DNA from: Molossus alvarezi
Lineage: Eukaryota; Chordata; Mammalia; Chiroptera; Molossidae
NCBI GenBank assembly: GCA_037176705.1
Contig: CM073890.1
Coordinates: 98,260,591-98,324,590 of the forward strand
DNA length: 64,000 nt
Direction of reading: 5' to 3'
Each line of letters opens with the position of its first letter. Position 1 is the stretch's first letter. The notes beneath the pieces were generated by a model. It did no database searches, was not told where the DNA came from, and saw only the letters and a list, made by a program, of their open reading frames with translations. A program made the position numbers and the translations under genes. This document shows positions 46,401 to 59,345 of this stretch, one piece after another.

Positions 46401-47699
46401 GTGTATTAAAACTATGTACTGACATTTTATATAAAATAATTTGAATGTCAGGTAACTTTTTCTTTGCTTTTCTTTTTAAAAATTATTATGGTTTTTTAAA
46501 AGCATTTATTCAAATGTCTCTTTATTTGAAATCATCACTATTTACTACTGTGCAACACCCAATCCTAGGCTAAACTAGATTAAGCCTTATTTATAACAAT
46601 TTTGGCTTACGTCTATGAGATAATATTGAAGGACACATCTTTTTTATTAAGGTGGAACAAAAACACACTACTACTGAAAAGGATATTTTTAGTAGAGCAT
46701 CTTGCACTTGTTATAGCATTTTCACATGCATTATTTCTCTTCGTCTCATAACAAACCCATAAAGTTGTCAGTAGAGTCTATAGTCACAGTAACTATTTTT
46801 TGTAGTTTGCTTTCTACTTGACAAATATTTACATATTTTATGTCTTCATTGTTTTGTGAATGCAAAGATACGTTAATAGATAAGAAAAAGTATGGTCCTT
46901 CTTTTCCTGAAAAATTTACATTTGTACTTATATTATGTGTGTTAACATATATATGTGTAAAAAAAATCTATCAAGTGATTTCCATTATAATGGAAATATT
47001 GGGTTTTTCTATTTGTTAGCAAGATTTTGCATTTCACTAAAATTAAGTTTCAAGCCTGGTGTGCCAGTAAAGCAAAACATTTTCTAGATAAATGTTAAGA
47101 TTATGCTGGCATTGTTAATGCATTGCCAACTGAATTAGATTACTTTATAAATAATCCTGAAGTGCTGATTGTTAGATTCTGAAATATATTTGATACCATG
47201 CCTACTGCATCAAAGTTACTCTTCATAGGAACAGAATAATATTAAGATGTAGCTGTTATTTTTCTTTTCTTGAAGTAGAGTCTGTTGCCTGTATGATTTG
47301 GACATTTTATCTAAGTTTTGACCACTTTTCAAAAGTAAGACTAATATTTGCTAACAAAAGTATTTATCAAAACCATTTTATATGAAACAAAAACAGACTT
47401 TGTCTTAGGACAATTTATATTAAAAAACCCTTAATTGTTGAATGGTTGCACTAATAAAAATAATTATCAGACTATACAATGGACTAACAAGTGAAGAAAA
47501 CTCACCCAGTATAGAGCATCTAAGTATGCTAATAAAAAATATTTTTAAAGTTTTTCCAAAGAATTATTTAGCTGGTATAAATTAAAAGGAATAACTTGAG
47601 GTCAATATCAAGGAAAAAAGATGGTACCACAAAGCCAAAATATTGTAAAGCTGGTTCTAACCCGAAAGTCATCTGCTTAACAAATCCTACTTTAACAAA
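46401..47699. other. Unassigned AT-rich DNA with small MIR trace
   Basis: A possible MIR core lies at 46700-46800 ('acatgcattatttctcttcgtctcataac'). The rest is unrecognised. Confidence 0.35.
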
Positions 47700-48165
47700 G
47701 TCTCAAAAGCTTATAATCACCAAAAACTGGAAACAACCCTAATGTTTAATACCAAATGGGTAAATAAATATTGGTATATTTATAGAATAGAATAGTAAGC
47801 AATTGTCAGAAACAAAATATACTCAATAACATGAGTAAACCAAACAGATATAATGCTGAGTAAATGTATTCATGCAAAAGAATACATACCACATATATTC
47901 ATATGTACAAAATTTAAGTACAGGCAAAACTAATTTATGCTAATAAATAAATACCAGAATATTAATTATTGTTAGGGAAACAATGATGGGGAAAAGGGAA
48001 AGGACCCCTTTTTGATGCTGGAACTATTATATATCTTGAGCTTAGGGATAATTACATAGGTATATACATTTGTAGCTATTTATCAAGATGTATACTGATG
48101 ACTTATGCACTTTAATACATGTGTATTATACTCTAAGAAAATGTTTTTAAAAGGGATACAGAGCT
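47700..48165 (+). mobile_element. Ancient L1M ORF2 end and 3'UTR
   Basis: 'ccaaaaactggaaacaaccctaatg', 'gaatagaatagtaagcaattgtcag', 'taatgctgagtaaatg' and a late 'gacttatgcactttaatacatg' follow the L1M terminus. Confidence 0.75.
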
Positions 48166-48194
48166 AGCAATTACAAATGTACAGTCATAATTTA

Positions 48195-48540
48195 ATTTCA
48201 ATTCTGACTTCATCATCCTTTAAAAGATATAGTTATTAAACAATTAAATTTTAATATTTACTGGATATTTGAAGATAATAGGAAATTACCAATGTTTCAT
48301 GTAATATGTTAAAAAGAGCCCTTACCTTTTAAAGACCCATACTAAAATACATCCAGATAAAACAATGTGATATCTAGAATTTGTTATAAAACAGTATGGG
48401 GTTAGGGTGGATATAGGTCAAATAATGTCAGCTATGATTTGATAAATGTTGCAGCTGAGAGAGGGGTATACTGGAGAACGTTATCCAATTCTAATTTGTA
48501 TGTGTTTGAAAAACTCCATAATAAAAATATATTTAAAACT
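48195..48540 (+). mobile_element. Second ancient L1 3' end
   Basis: 'gataaatgttgcagctgagagagggg' and 'gtatgtgtttgaaaaactccataataaaa' resemble another old L1 terminus in the same orientation. Confidence 0.45.
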
Positions 48541-48609
48541 TGGGAACTGTTACCACATATGCTTCCTCTATTAGCTAGTTATCATAAAAAATAATTGATG
48601 AAATTCTAG

Positions 48610-50960
48610 AACAAAACACACAAACAAACATTAATTGATATTGAATGTTAATGATGCTTTTACAGGACATTAGGTAAAAAGTGAAAAGAGCTTTTAGCTA
48701 AGAAGAAACAAGAACATATAACAAAGAAGAAAATATACAGACTGACACAGGGATTAAATACATCTACAAAAGACACACAAAAGAAGAGCATAATTGGCAA
48801 ATGGTTTAATATGTGTGTAATTGGAGTTCCAGAAGGAGAAAACAAAGAACAGTATTTATAAATTTAATGCTAAGAATTTCCCCAACTTAGAAAAGCCTTA
48901 ATACAGGATTGAATAATAATTACACACTTCAATCAAGATACATGTAAAGAAAATCATTCCTAGTACATCATGTGACAAGTACTATGACCCAAAGACAAAG
49001 TGAAAATCTGAAAAACAGCTGGAATGTAGTCAATAATACTGTAATAAGTATGTATGGTGTCAGATGGGTACAAGATTTATCAGGGTGATCGCCTCATAAG
49101 TTATATAAATGTCTAATTCCGGGGATTAAAAAAAATGTCTAATTCCTCGGTTGTACACCTGAAACAAATATAATATTAAACCTCAATTGTAATTGAAAAA
49201 TAAAGAGTTATTTTTAAAAAGAAAAAGACACATTATCTTCAAAGAAGCAAAAACCAACCAATCAACCAAAAAAAAAAAAACTATAAAAAAACAGAACTGA
49301 CTTCTCAAGAGAAACAATGGAATTCAACAGATAAGGAACATTAGACCTAATGCTAAAAGAATGTAAGGCCCAAACATTCTATATTCAATGAAACTTCGCT
49401 TTAAAAAATAAGATAAAATAAAGACATTGTAAGATAAGAAACTTTCCAAAAGCAACAAAAGTAAGAAAAAATAATGCAAAATCAACAACACAAGGAGATA
49501 TCTGAAACAGAAAATTACGACGTGGAAGGAAGGGATGCCTGATTCAATGAAGGTAAGCAACAGTAGTATGGGAAGATGCCAAAAGAAGGTGCCTACAGAG
49601 GCAGAATTTTAAAAAAAAAAGTCTTAAGCATATGTTGTCTAAAGAAGTGGTAGGTGTATCTGGGATATAAACCTAGTACTTGGAAAAATCTCTGTACTTG
49701 AGTTAATCTCAAAGAAAAACCAAGACGATGAGACTCAACAATAAAACACACCTTCGAACCGTATTTGCAAGAAGCAGTCTGTTGGTAAAGCTGGTGGGGA
49801 TCAGAGAGACTGGTTTCTGAGCAACCCTACAGCTGTCAATCTCAGTTGACTGGGCCACGGGGGATGGAAAGTGGAAAGGCCAAGGGAACTCATTTGCATA
49901 AGCAATTCTGGGGTGGTAGGAAAATATCTGCTTGCCTTCCAATGTGGTCCTAGCCTTACCTATATATACATTCCCAAATATGCATTCCAGGAGAAAATCC
50001 CTCACATTAGCCAGGAGAAAATCCCTCACATTAGCTAGAATAAAGCGGAATAAAAAGGAGCCCAAACAAAGCAAATGACACCAGAATAAAAAATAAAAAA
50101 AGAGGAGGAAAAGATGATAAAGAATTACAAGAAAAGTGATGAATATGCAAATCAACCAAAAAGGATTAAAAAATGCCTGATTTGTTTCCCAGAAGAAAAA
50201 TGACTGGGGTAATGTAACAGAAAAAGGGTTAAAATGAAACTGAGAGAATTACCAGTGGATCAAAAAAGAATAGTTCTCCATGCTGAGCCAGAGTAAATAA
50301 ACAGAGAATTCATGAGGAAAGTTGCTTGTAGTCAGACTAAAAATATATATGCATATTGGAATCAAGACTTGGAAAAATCAGGGTGACCTCATGTTTCTTC
50401 AATATCTAAGACTAGAAAACAGTGGAACAATGCCTCCGATAACTTATGGAAAAAATGTACCCGCAGCCAATGTATGTGCACATATCAAAACAATGAACAA
50501 CGTTTTGAGTGCATAGTAACTAAGGGAACATGGTTCTCAGGAAGCTTTTCTGCAAAAACTACTTGAGAATTCATTTTAGTCAGCCAAGATGTGCACTGAG
50601 AAACAATATTAAATGGCTCATGTACAACATTATACACAAATAAACCAAGTGATTATGCTTACAGAAAAGAATATTAATATTGTAAGACTGACAAAGCTAA
50701 AATGATCTATAAATAATAGTATTCAATATAAAAAGGGGATGAGAATGACATAGTGTAAATCATACAGATTTTTTTCATATTAAGGTGAAGCATCCAAAGA
50801 GATAATTATTTTAATTAAATAATAAGCTTATAAAATCAAAGTTAAATAGCATAACTACTAAAGTTGTAGAAAAAGGAAGAGAAGAGAAAGAGAATCAGTG
50901 TATAATAGCATCATTATTGATGGTGGGAAACCAATAAATACTGCATAAAATGCAGAAGAA
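48610..50960 (+). mobile_element. HAL1/L1M5-like ORF1 relic
   Basis: 'gtaattggagttccagaaggag', 'agaatttccccaacttag', 'aaaatcattcctagtacatcatgtgac' and 'gacttctcaagagaaacaatgg' follow the ORF1 region of old half-L1 (HAL1) or L1M elements, with 'aaaaaggggatgagaatgac' further on. The relic is interrupted at about 49012-49205 by another L1 end. A near-perfect tandem pair 'ccaggagaaaatccctcacattag' lies at 49985-50035. The frames on both strands are not genes. Confidence 0.55.
49012..49205 (+). mobile_element. Short L1 3' end inserted in the HAL1-like relic
   Basis: 'tgtagtcaataatactgtaataag', 'gtatggtgtcagatgggtac', 'gttgtacacctgaaac' and 'aatataatattaaacctcaattg' match the end of a younger ancestral L1. 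It is about 190 bp, 5'-truncated, with an A-rich tail at 49195-49230. An 'aatgtctaattcc' block is repeated at 49107 and 49133. Confidence 0.65.
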
Positions 50961-50993
50961 TTAGTCTGGTATTTAAAAAATAATTATTCAGCC

Positions 50994-51202
50994 CAGCCTG
51001 TGTGGCTCAGTGGTTGAACATCAGCCCATGGACCAAGAGGTCACTAGTTTGATTCCCAGTCAGGGCCCAGGCCCAGGTTGTGGGCTCAATCCCCAGTGGG
51101 GGTGTGCAGGAGGCAGCCGATTGATGCGTCTCTCATCGATGTTTCTCTCTCTCCCTTTCCCTTCCTCTCTCTGAAAAGCAATAAAAAATATATTAAAAAC
51201 AT
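50994..51202 (+). mobile_element. VES-type SINE, older subfamily
   Basis: Head CAGCCTGTGTGGCTCAG, 'tttgattcccagtcaggg' and CT repeats. A perfect 15-bp TSD, AATAATTATTCAGCC, lies at 50979-50993 and 51203-51217 and is part of an L1 sequence that continues downstream. Confidence 0.95.
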
Positions 51203-51600
51203 AATAATTATTCAGCCTTGAAAGGAAAACAATTTTGACACAGGCTACAACATGGATGAACTTTAAAGACAGCATGCTAAGTAAAATAAGCTAGTCATAA
51301 AATAACAACTACAGTATGATTCCACTCATATGAGGTACTTACAGCAGTCAGAGTCACAGAAACAGAAAGTAGCATGGTGGCTGTGAGGGCTGAATCGGAG
51401 GGAACACGGAGAATGACTAGTGAGCAGGAATCTCAGTTTGGGAAGATGAAAACCTTTCAGAGATGATAGTAGTGGCAGGTGCACAACAATGTAAATGGAC
51501 TGAATGCCATTGACTACACACTTAAACATGGTTAAAATGATAAATTTTATGTTTTGTATACTTGATCTCAATGTAAAAATAAATTTTAAAACATAATTTA
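51203..51600 (+). mobile_element. Ancient L1 (L1MB/L1MC-like) 3' end
   Basis: 'caacatggatgaactttaaagacagc', 'tgattccactcatatgaggtac', 'tgcacaacaatgtaaatgg' and 'ttaaacatggttaaaatgataaa' follow the L1 terminus. Its first bases (from about 50975) lie left of the SINE. Confidence 0.85.
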
Positions 51601-52199
51601 AAAACTCTGGTGTATTTACTATGAAATTAAAGAAGCTTAAAATGGAAGGCCCCTCTTGCCAAACGACTTCTACATTTTGTTGTGATTCTTTTCCTAGTTC
51701 TAAAGACATTTTTACTTGCCTAATTAATTTTGTTCCATTACTTTCTACTTAAAAAAAAAATGTTCCTCCAAAATTGTATAAGCTTTAAGTCCCACAAAAC
51801 CTGGTTCCATTCCTGGTTTTAAAGGTAAACATCAGAAAAAATATGTACAAAAAACAGCACACACATGCACGCGCACACACACACACCAAAAACTATAAGC
51901 AAATAAAAGGGTCATTAAATATCTAATGAGATTGTTTAAAAAATCATACAAATAGAATAATTATACACACACACACACATATGAGAACAGAACTAAAATG
52001 AAACATCTTGATTTTAAAAACAATAAATGGACGAAACTCACTTAAGATAAAAACACTCGTATTAAGATCATTATAAATATGCATCTCTATAGTGTGTACT
52101 AGAGAATCTTCTAAAACAAACCAACTCAGAGAGATTGAAAATTTTAAAAATGGGAAATGTGTAACAAATAAATGAAAACCAAAAATTAATCAAGAGTCA
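51601..52199. other. AT-rich DNA with CA tracts
   Basis: Short CA tracts at about 51870-51885 and 51965-51979. No gene or named repeat is seen. Confidence 0.5.
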
Positions 52200-52560
52200 A
52201 ACTATTATCAGACAAGATAAAATCCAAAGGAAAAAGCAGTAAACTACATAAGGTATATAGCATTATATAATGAATGTGGGGGAAATCCACAATACACATC
52301 CAGCAGATAACCTTTCATGCACAAAAGGATATAGCATTATCAAGCTGGAAAAAAAATAACTAGAGCAAATACCTAAATAAAGTGATATGAATGCTTTAGC
52401 AGTAGGAGACTTTTATTCACCTAAGTGCAGGATAGATCAAGTAGTCACAAAATAAGTTCCTATGTGGTAGACTTATGCATCAAATGTACTGAGATGCACT
52501 AGTAGATAGTCAGTGAACATTGTTTCCTGAATATAAAGAGCAAGCCTGAGTTTCTGGTAC
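52200..52560 (+). mobile_element. Old L1 ORF2 endonuclease fragment
   Basis: 'taaagtgatatgaatgctttagcagtaggagac', 'gatagatcaagtagtcac' and nearby blocks follow the endonuclease region of L1M5/HAL1 relatives. Confidence 0.4.
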
Positions 52561-54199
52561 CCATGGAACATTCAGATTAGGAAAAACACACACATACACA
52601 CACTCACACCCCTAGGAGCTGAAACCAGAGTGGTAAGGAAGTGAGGACCTATAATTGTCCTAAGCGCAAATACTATAATTGGGAACCGTTAGTTTTAGAG
52701 AAATTAGTGGCAGTTTCTTGGGTCCTCACAAGGTGGGCATCTCAATGTGAGAACCCGGCACAAAACACAGATGCTATAAACTCGTCAGAGTCTTGATTAA
52801 AACAGCAGCAACAACAACAAATGCACCACCAAATAGGACTAGAAAAAGATGTGTCTCTGCTGTGGCTCTGGATGGGGAGAAAACAGCATTTCCCGACTAT
52901 GCTAAGCCAGGCCTTGCTCATTCATTTACACTACCTGACCAGGCCAGGGACCCCCGGAGTGGAGAAGGTCCAGGTTGTGAGCCTTCTCTGGTACTCAAAG
53001 AGCAACCTCAGTTCTTCTCTGCACATCCTGAGTCCCGCGGTACGAGAATTTCAGAGATTAAAGCCAACAACTACATTTAATTATTTCAAAATGCCAATAC
53101 ACAAAGACACAAATTACCGTGATCAGGAAACAAAAGACACAACAGGAAAATAATTTGGTGTATCAGATACTGAAATAACTAGACAAGAAAATATAAAATA
53201 GTTAAGGTGATAGAGCTGATGGAGAAAAATGATCAAACGTCAAGACACTCTAATGGCTAAAATGTCTAATTAGCTATGGAGAACCAGCGGTAGCTTGCAC
53301 GGACATAAGCATTATACTCTAATAAGTTTAGGATGCTTCCTGCCATCAGGAAATTTTCCAAACATGAAATGAAGAGATCTGTAAACTAGATCTAGGATGG
53401 CAAAACAAATCCTTCTCCTCAATTCCAACTGGACAAAATTGCGATTCTTTTCTGAGAAAAACTTGTAATCACCTCTCTAGGAAAATTGCTCTTTGAAACT
53501 GCAATCTAAATACTAGCCTTTGGTTACTCTTGCCAAGTTCATCTAAAACTCATGTACAGGTCATTTTAACATTACCTGTGAGACTAATAATGATAGTCGT
53601 GCATACGCTTGGCTGTAGTCAGCTACTGTGGCCTGGAGACACATTTTTAAGTTTAAAAATGGTTTATGAGTTTGTTATCTGTATAATAATACTACATCTG
53701 TTCGTGATGTACTGTATAAACTTTACAGTTGGTAAAAAAACTTTCATGTACGCTTTGTAAACTGAGATTACATGGAAAAGGAAGAGATCATTTTCATGTT
53801 GTTTTCTGGGCTTCTGCTTTTATTACTCCGAGTCAGCAGCCTGTGCAGGCTCATGTCTTCGAGGGGTTGGCCAAATTCTGCCAACCTTTCACCAAATGTG
53901 CATTCCTATGTAACAAAGAGTCCAGGGCCCTTTCTGTTTTGAATGTGTCAGCCGGTGTTTCCAGACTTACAGGTGACCAAACAAACTGCCCGTATGGAAA
54001 ACCTTTCCTTTAAAACTATAATCAGTGCAAGCCACAAACCACCCCCCCCATACCATCTTGGAGAGAGCTCTCCTTTCTCCAGGAACATATTTCATGAACT
54101 GGCCATAGCTGCATACTGACTGATACTCCCCAAAGTAGCACTGTGATTACATCTTAAAACCCCAAGCGTTTAGACTGGTTTTTCTTGAAATACCTAACT
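52561..54199. other. Unassigned DNA
   Basis: Two overlapping plus frames at 52793-53153 cover a less AT-rich patch (52850-53040) but show no family. The frames at 53530-54013 likewise. No splice-framed exon was found. Confidence 0.35.
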
Positions 54200-54625
54200 T
54201 ATCTAATAGAAGTCTGCACTGGACAGTTTTCTCTCATCTATTCTGAAAACCTCATGGCCAGTATTCTGTCTTCCTGTCTCTGGCAGTATGCCTTGTGCAT
54301 TTGACCTGGAATGAGATTTATAATCTTGACAGCCCAACCAAAGTGGACCCGTACCATTGAGAATACAAAGAGAGAGAGAGGGAGAATACAGCAGCTGTGG
54401 ACTCACGTGTCCACAGAAGACCATGTCCAGGGTGGCAGCGCCAGGGGGCACGCAAGCAGATGGTTCCTTGCTGTCTTCTTGCTGTTTCTGCTCCCTCCCT
54501 CCTCGCTTCTGCCTTCATTTGGCATCCCCATCTATTGTGCAAGTTATCAGGTAGGCTCGTGATGTGTTCTTTTTTGCTCAGACTAAAGTCAGTTTCCATC
54601 ACTTGTAGTCAAAAGGTGTAACTGA
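54200..54625 (+). repeat. Ancient repeat, LTR-like end, with CTCF-like motif
   Basis: The end 'agtcagtttccatcacttgtag...aactgata' follows a frequent old repeat terminus. Several frames overlap on both strands without family. The less AT-rich core (54400-54540) has a strong CTCF-like site. Confidence 0.4.
54437..54450 (+). promoter_or_regulatory. CTCF-like motif
   Basis: GCGCCAGGGGGCAC (54439-54452 by strict alignment) keeps the core CCAGGGGGC of the CTCF site and matches the extended consensus at 12 of 14 positions. Such sites are often carried by old repeats. Candidate only. Confidence 0.4.
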
Positions 54626-55344
54626 TAATATCTCATCTAAAATATAAAGTATCAGTGAGGAAGGATGCGTATGTTTTTAGCCATTCATTCCATGGAATTC
54701 GGGTGAATTTACTCCCTGTAGATATTATTTCCCTCTCTCCTCGTCTCTCCCTGTTTTCTCATTTCTGAACCTGTATATCAATAAGGAGAATGCAAATTAG
54801 ATTTTTCTCACACATGCTTAGCTTTTCTTTGTCATTGTTGTGAAGCATATATAATACGAGAGGTCAGAACAGAACGCAGAGGTTAGCAATGATAAGGCTT
54901 AAATCCATTACAAGTGTCCTGTGAAGGCATTTCTCAGGGGCAAAAAAATATTGGGGCAGAGGGATTATTTCACTCTAACATCAGGTGCTTAAGTAATTTC
55001 AGGCTCTGCCAGATTTAAATCCCAAAGGAAAAGATGAAGTATGGAAACAAGGGAGAAATAATAAATAGTTGTATACAATAAGGGAGAGTAAATAAAATTT
55101 AATATTTTTAAAGTAAGATTTAACACTTTTTTAAGAGTTTGTTCTGCAGCAGGTACTGTTTCAAGTGATTCAGATCGAGGTCTCCTAAGGTCCGTCCTGT
55201 TCACACGCTAGCTGGGGGATTCTCGGTTGTGAGCAAGCTGTCCCGTGACTTGTAGCGGTGTCCTTGGCGTCAGTTCACTAGGTGCTCGCTGTACTCCTAC
55301 CCCTGTTTAGGGAATTATTAGTGTTCTTAGACATGCTTTCGATG
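54626..55344. other. Unassigned DNA
   Basis: No gene or named repeat is seen. Confidence 0.4.
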
Positions 55345-55500
55345 AATTAGTCATGAAATACTCAGAACAAACCCATGAGATAAGAATGATCATTACCTTC
55401 TTTTTATGGGTGAAGGCAAGAAAGCCCTAATATCTGGAAGTCAACCAAAGAGCTACTGGATAGGAGAACTGGGTTTCAAACTTAGGGAGCCAGACCCTAG
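55345..55500 (+). mobile_element. MIR SINE fragment
   Basis: 'aacaaacccatgagataagaatgatcatt', 'tttatgggtgaaggcaag' and 'gaactgggtttcaaac' follow the MIR core and 3' end. Confidence 0.65.
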
Positions 55501-57886
55501 AATTTTTGTTCACATTATGTCAGTTGTACTCAGTAAGGGTTTGTTGAATTTGTCTATATGTACAATTCAGAAAAAAATAATACATTCTACTGATATCTTT
55601 TGATGGTTTATTTGCAGAAGCCCCTTAGCTATTCAGCACCAGGAGATGATTCCCAATACTTAAGCTACATGTAAGTCATCATCCCTGGCTTTGAATACAC
55701 TTTTAAAAAGTCTTAGTGGAAAAAGATATGGAAATGTGACTTTTAAGGGTCAACATGGATATATTCTAAAGTGAAGTTAATAGCACATAGACAATGTCAC
55801 CGGTCTCCTCTGCACGTATTGTATCTCTGAGCTCTGAGCGGACTCAGTCCCATCCCGGGACAGATCCACTTCACGTTGAACAGCATGATTACCCTGTGGA
55901 ACCAAAATAACAGCTCAGGTTTAGGCTTAAAGCTCTTGAAACTGGAGTACCTACAGAGTTTATGTGAGAAGAGCATGTATGAATCGCTCTATTTTTCTAC
56001 ATTTCAGACTCCTTTGTTCCCTCGCCCCCACTCACACAAGTGTAGAGTGTAGGTAAAAGAAGGAAAGAAAAAGGGAATGTAGAGGGAGAGAGAAGCTGAG
56101 GAAAAAAGAAATAGGAATGGAAATTTTTAGTTTACAGCAATTTTTTCCCCTTGAGAATTTTTTTAATCATTTAAATTTAAATAAAAAATTAAAATTAAAT
56201 TGTAAACATCATCTGTAACTGGAGTTGGCAAAATAGTTAGATAGATTCTGCCAAGAATTCTACTTCTAGTAAACAAAGAAATATATCAAATGTCAATTTT
56301 CTTCCTACACTCACAACAGTTTTATACTTGGGACCTTCATATATGGAAACGTACTATTTTCAAACCCACTGCGTAAATCTTGGTAGCTTCCTCACTTGGC
56401 TGGAACATAGGAGCAGGAGAGATGGAGATTGAACTGTTGTAAATGTAGGAGAAATGGTTCGTCAGAGACAAAAATTCCAAATAGCACGCTAAGGCTGATG
56501 GAACTTCGTGCCTATGGATGCAACACAGGAGATCATTGAGTTTTTATTTGCCCTTTCAAGGACTAAGGCAGAGTTTCATTCCCTGAGCACAGTACACACA
56601 AGGTGACATTTTTCAGCAGTCTGACTTTTCAATTATGGATCTTTTGGAAAGCTAATGAGGTCGGCATTGTTAATACTGCCAACATTGTGTCAGTACATTG
56701 AAGAACCTGTGATATTAAATATGCTGATGTAAAAAATATATGTTATTTCTGCTCAGCCGTGTGCAAACAATCTGGCTGAAGTGCTGGAATTATAGGGAAA
56801 TCCTCTCCAGAGATAAAAGTAGAATAGAATTCCGCCGAGAGTAGTTAAAAGGCTCTATTCTTTCAAGTGGTTTCTTGAAGAATCGAGGCCAAAATTTTAG
56901 AAGTTAATTACATGGAGTCTCTAACTCAAGACTTGTGGTTAAAGTTATATGTAATATTCTTACCATAATATTATTATTTGGGGGGGGGCATCACTGAGAC
57001 AATCATTTACAAATTTAAAAATCTATACAAATTGAGTTTTTGAATAAAATGATTGATGATGTTTAAAGTTTCTAGAGAGTGGCAATAACAATTCTTCAGG
57101 CAGCAAGATATAAGGATCTGAGAGGGAAGATTTTCCATCACATAATTACTATAACAAAACTAGGATCATATTCTTCATGTTTATCCTTTACAGTAAACGC
57201 GACTGATTGGTTATGAGCCTTGGCGACTGTTTAGTGAGATGGGTTCCAGATGTTTAAAGACAGTGACAGCTCATTGATAAGATGAATTATATGACCAAAA
57301 TAACAAACTAAAAGCACATTCTTCTCAAAAGAGGAGTAATAAATGTGATACTTAATCACATATTTACGATATCACCCTTCAAGATTTTAAAAAATATTTT
57401 AATTACTTAATTCCAAATCTCTTGCCTAATAGACCCACTTTAGACAGTAAATTCTCATAATGATATTATTTTTCATGTATGAAAATGTCTGTCGGATATT
57501 TTCAGAGAATAAACCTTATTTGGCATGAAATCAAAGTGCATGCTACACTTTTAATAAATGTGCCTTTGCTGGTAATGACCAAATGGTAGGAAGTATTTGG
57601 CACAGAATACAAAACATCTAATAGTAACAAAAAAATGGGAAGAAAATGGTTTTCTTATGGATAAAAACAAACAAAAAAAAGGCTTATTTTTAAATCTCAG
57701 GCTATCTTAGAATAAAATAGTAATTTAAATTTAGAGCTAGTCAAGAAATGTAAGTTAATAAACAGATTAACATTATTCCATACACCATCACTATATTATA
57801 AATATTAGAATATATTTTAGATGTTATTATATAAAAGAATTTAATTTTTTTTCAGTAAATAGCTTCATTTATAAGACAGAAATACT
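55501..57886. other. Unassigned DNA with possible conserved segment
   Basis: The segment 56620-56900 is non-repetitive. It carries GCTAATGAGG, GTTAATAC and GTGCAAACAATC (forkhead-like), so it is a candidate enhancer. A G9 run lies at 56981-56989. No gene is seen. Confidence 0.35.
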
Positions 57887-58109
57887 GCCCAGCTGGTGGC
57901 TCAGTGGATTGAGCGTCATCCCATGACCTCTGAGGTCCCGGTTCGATTCCCACTCAGGGAACATGCCCAGGTTGTGGGCTGGATCCTGACTAGGGGGCGT
58001 GCAGGAGGCAGCCGATCCATGTTTCTGTCTCACATTGATGTTTCTCTCTCTTCCCCTTCCTCTCTCTAGAAAAAATAAAATAAAAAAAAACATATTTAAA
58101 AAAAAAAAT
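57887..58109 (+). mobile_element. VES-type SINE, older subfamily
   Basis: Head GCCCAGCTGGTGGCTCAG, 'ggtcccggttcgattccc', 'gcgtgcaggaggcagccgatcc' and CT repeats, then an A-rich tail. I could not read a clear TSD. Confidence 0.93.
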
Positions 58110-58817
58110 TAATGTTGCTTTTTAATCTGTATAAATTGTTATGGTGAGTATTCCATATATAACTTCCATATAATAATAATAAATATCAATTGATATTTAT
58201 AAAATAGTAAAATAAATATAAACAGAGATTGGGAAAAGTAACATTTATCTAGAGTTCAAATTCTGTGGTTTTTCTATTTTGGATCCTGTTTTGCTCATAT
58301 TTGCAGTGGAAATGAATTTGATAACACTGGGAAAGTGAAATGGGCACCTGTGTACAATTAGACTCAATTTTTATTATTACATAGTGAAATTTAAAATGAG
58401 TTTTACCTTTGAAAGTAACTTGGTAATGACAGGAAGATTTTCTTTTCATTTTTGAACTATAAAAACTAGAATGATAATAAGTAATTCAGTTCCTTAGGCA
58501 AAAATGCTCATCCAAGTCCTGATATAATGAAAAACATTTTTCAGAGAGAGGAGTTTTGGGGGGAGATGGCAGATGTGCCCAAAATAACTGTTAAACTTGG
58601 ATAATTCTCAATATCAAAGGTAACTGATTATAGAAATAGCCCAAAATATAGTACATTATTGAGCAACCTGAGTACATTTTTGTCCTGTTTATTTTGTTGT
58701 TAAAGTAACTAACTTTTTACAACAAACTGCAGCTGAATATAATACCAAATGGCTCTGTAAAGTATTTTAAATTATAATATCAATTAATTCTTTTTGTTTT
58801 CTGAATGATGAATCTTC
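58110..58817. other. Unassigned AT-rich DNA
   Basis: No gene or named repeat is seen. Confidence 0.4.
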
Positions 58818-59345
58818 CTTGTATTCGTTTTCTGCTGCTGCGTAACAAATCTCACACCTTTAGCAACATAAAACAACACTCACCGAAGAGTTAAGAACTC
58901 TGTCCATCAGAAACGTGGACGTGGCGTGATGGTTTTCTGCTGAAAATCTCACAAGACTAAATTCAGTGCCATCTTGGCTCCATTCTCCCGTGGAGGTTGG
59001 GATCCCCTTTGAAACAGACGTGGTTTGGGCGATGCAGTTCGGTGCAGTGGTGGGTCGGGGTGGGTTTCGTTGCTGGCAGGCCTCCTGTTGCTTTCTCCGT
59101 CCTCAAAGCCAGCCAGGGAGCAAGTCTTCCTCACCCAATTGTTCCCACACTCTGAATCTCTTCTGCCAAGCACTCTGTGCGTGGAAGGGCTTAATTACAT
59201 CTGCAAAATCCCTCTCGTATAAAAAACGTCATCACAAATGTGTCATCGTATTCACAGGTTCCACCCCCAAATCAGGCAGGAGATCACACCGGGCCGAGGG
59301 TCACAGGGAATCACAGAGGAATTCTGCTCACCGCATCCCTCCTGA
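58818..59345 (+). repeat. Ancient mammalian repeat, class not assigned
   Basis: 'cttgtattcgttttctgctgctgcgtaac', 'ccgtcctcaaagccagccagggag', 'cttaattacatctgcaaaatcc' and 'gtattcacaggttcc' follow a very abundant placental repeat in order. I know the consensus but will not guess its class. The 127-codon frame is incidental. Confidence 0.6.
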
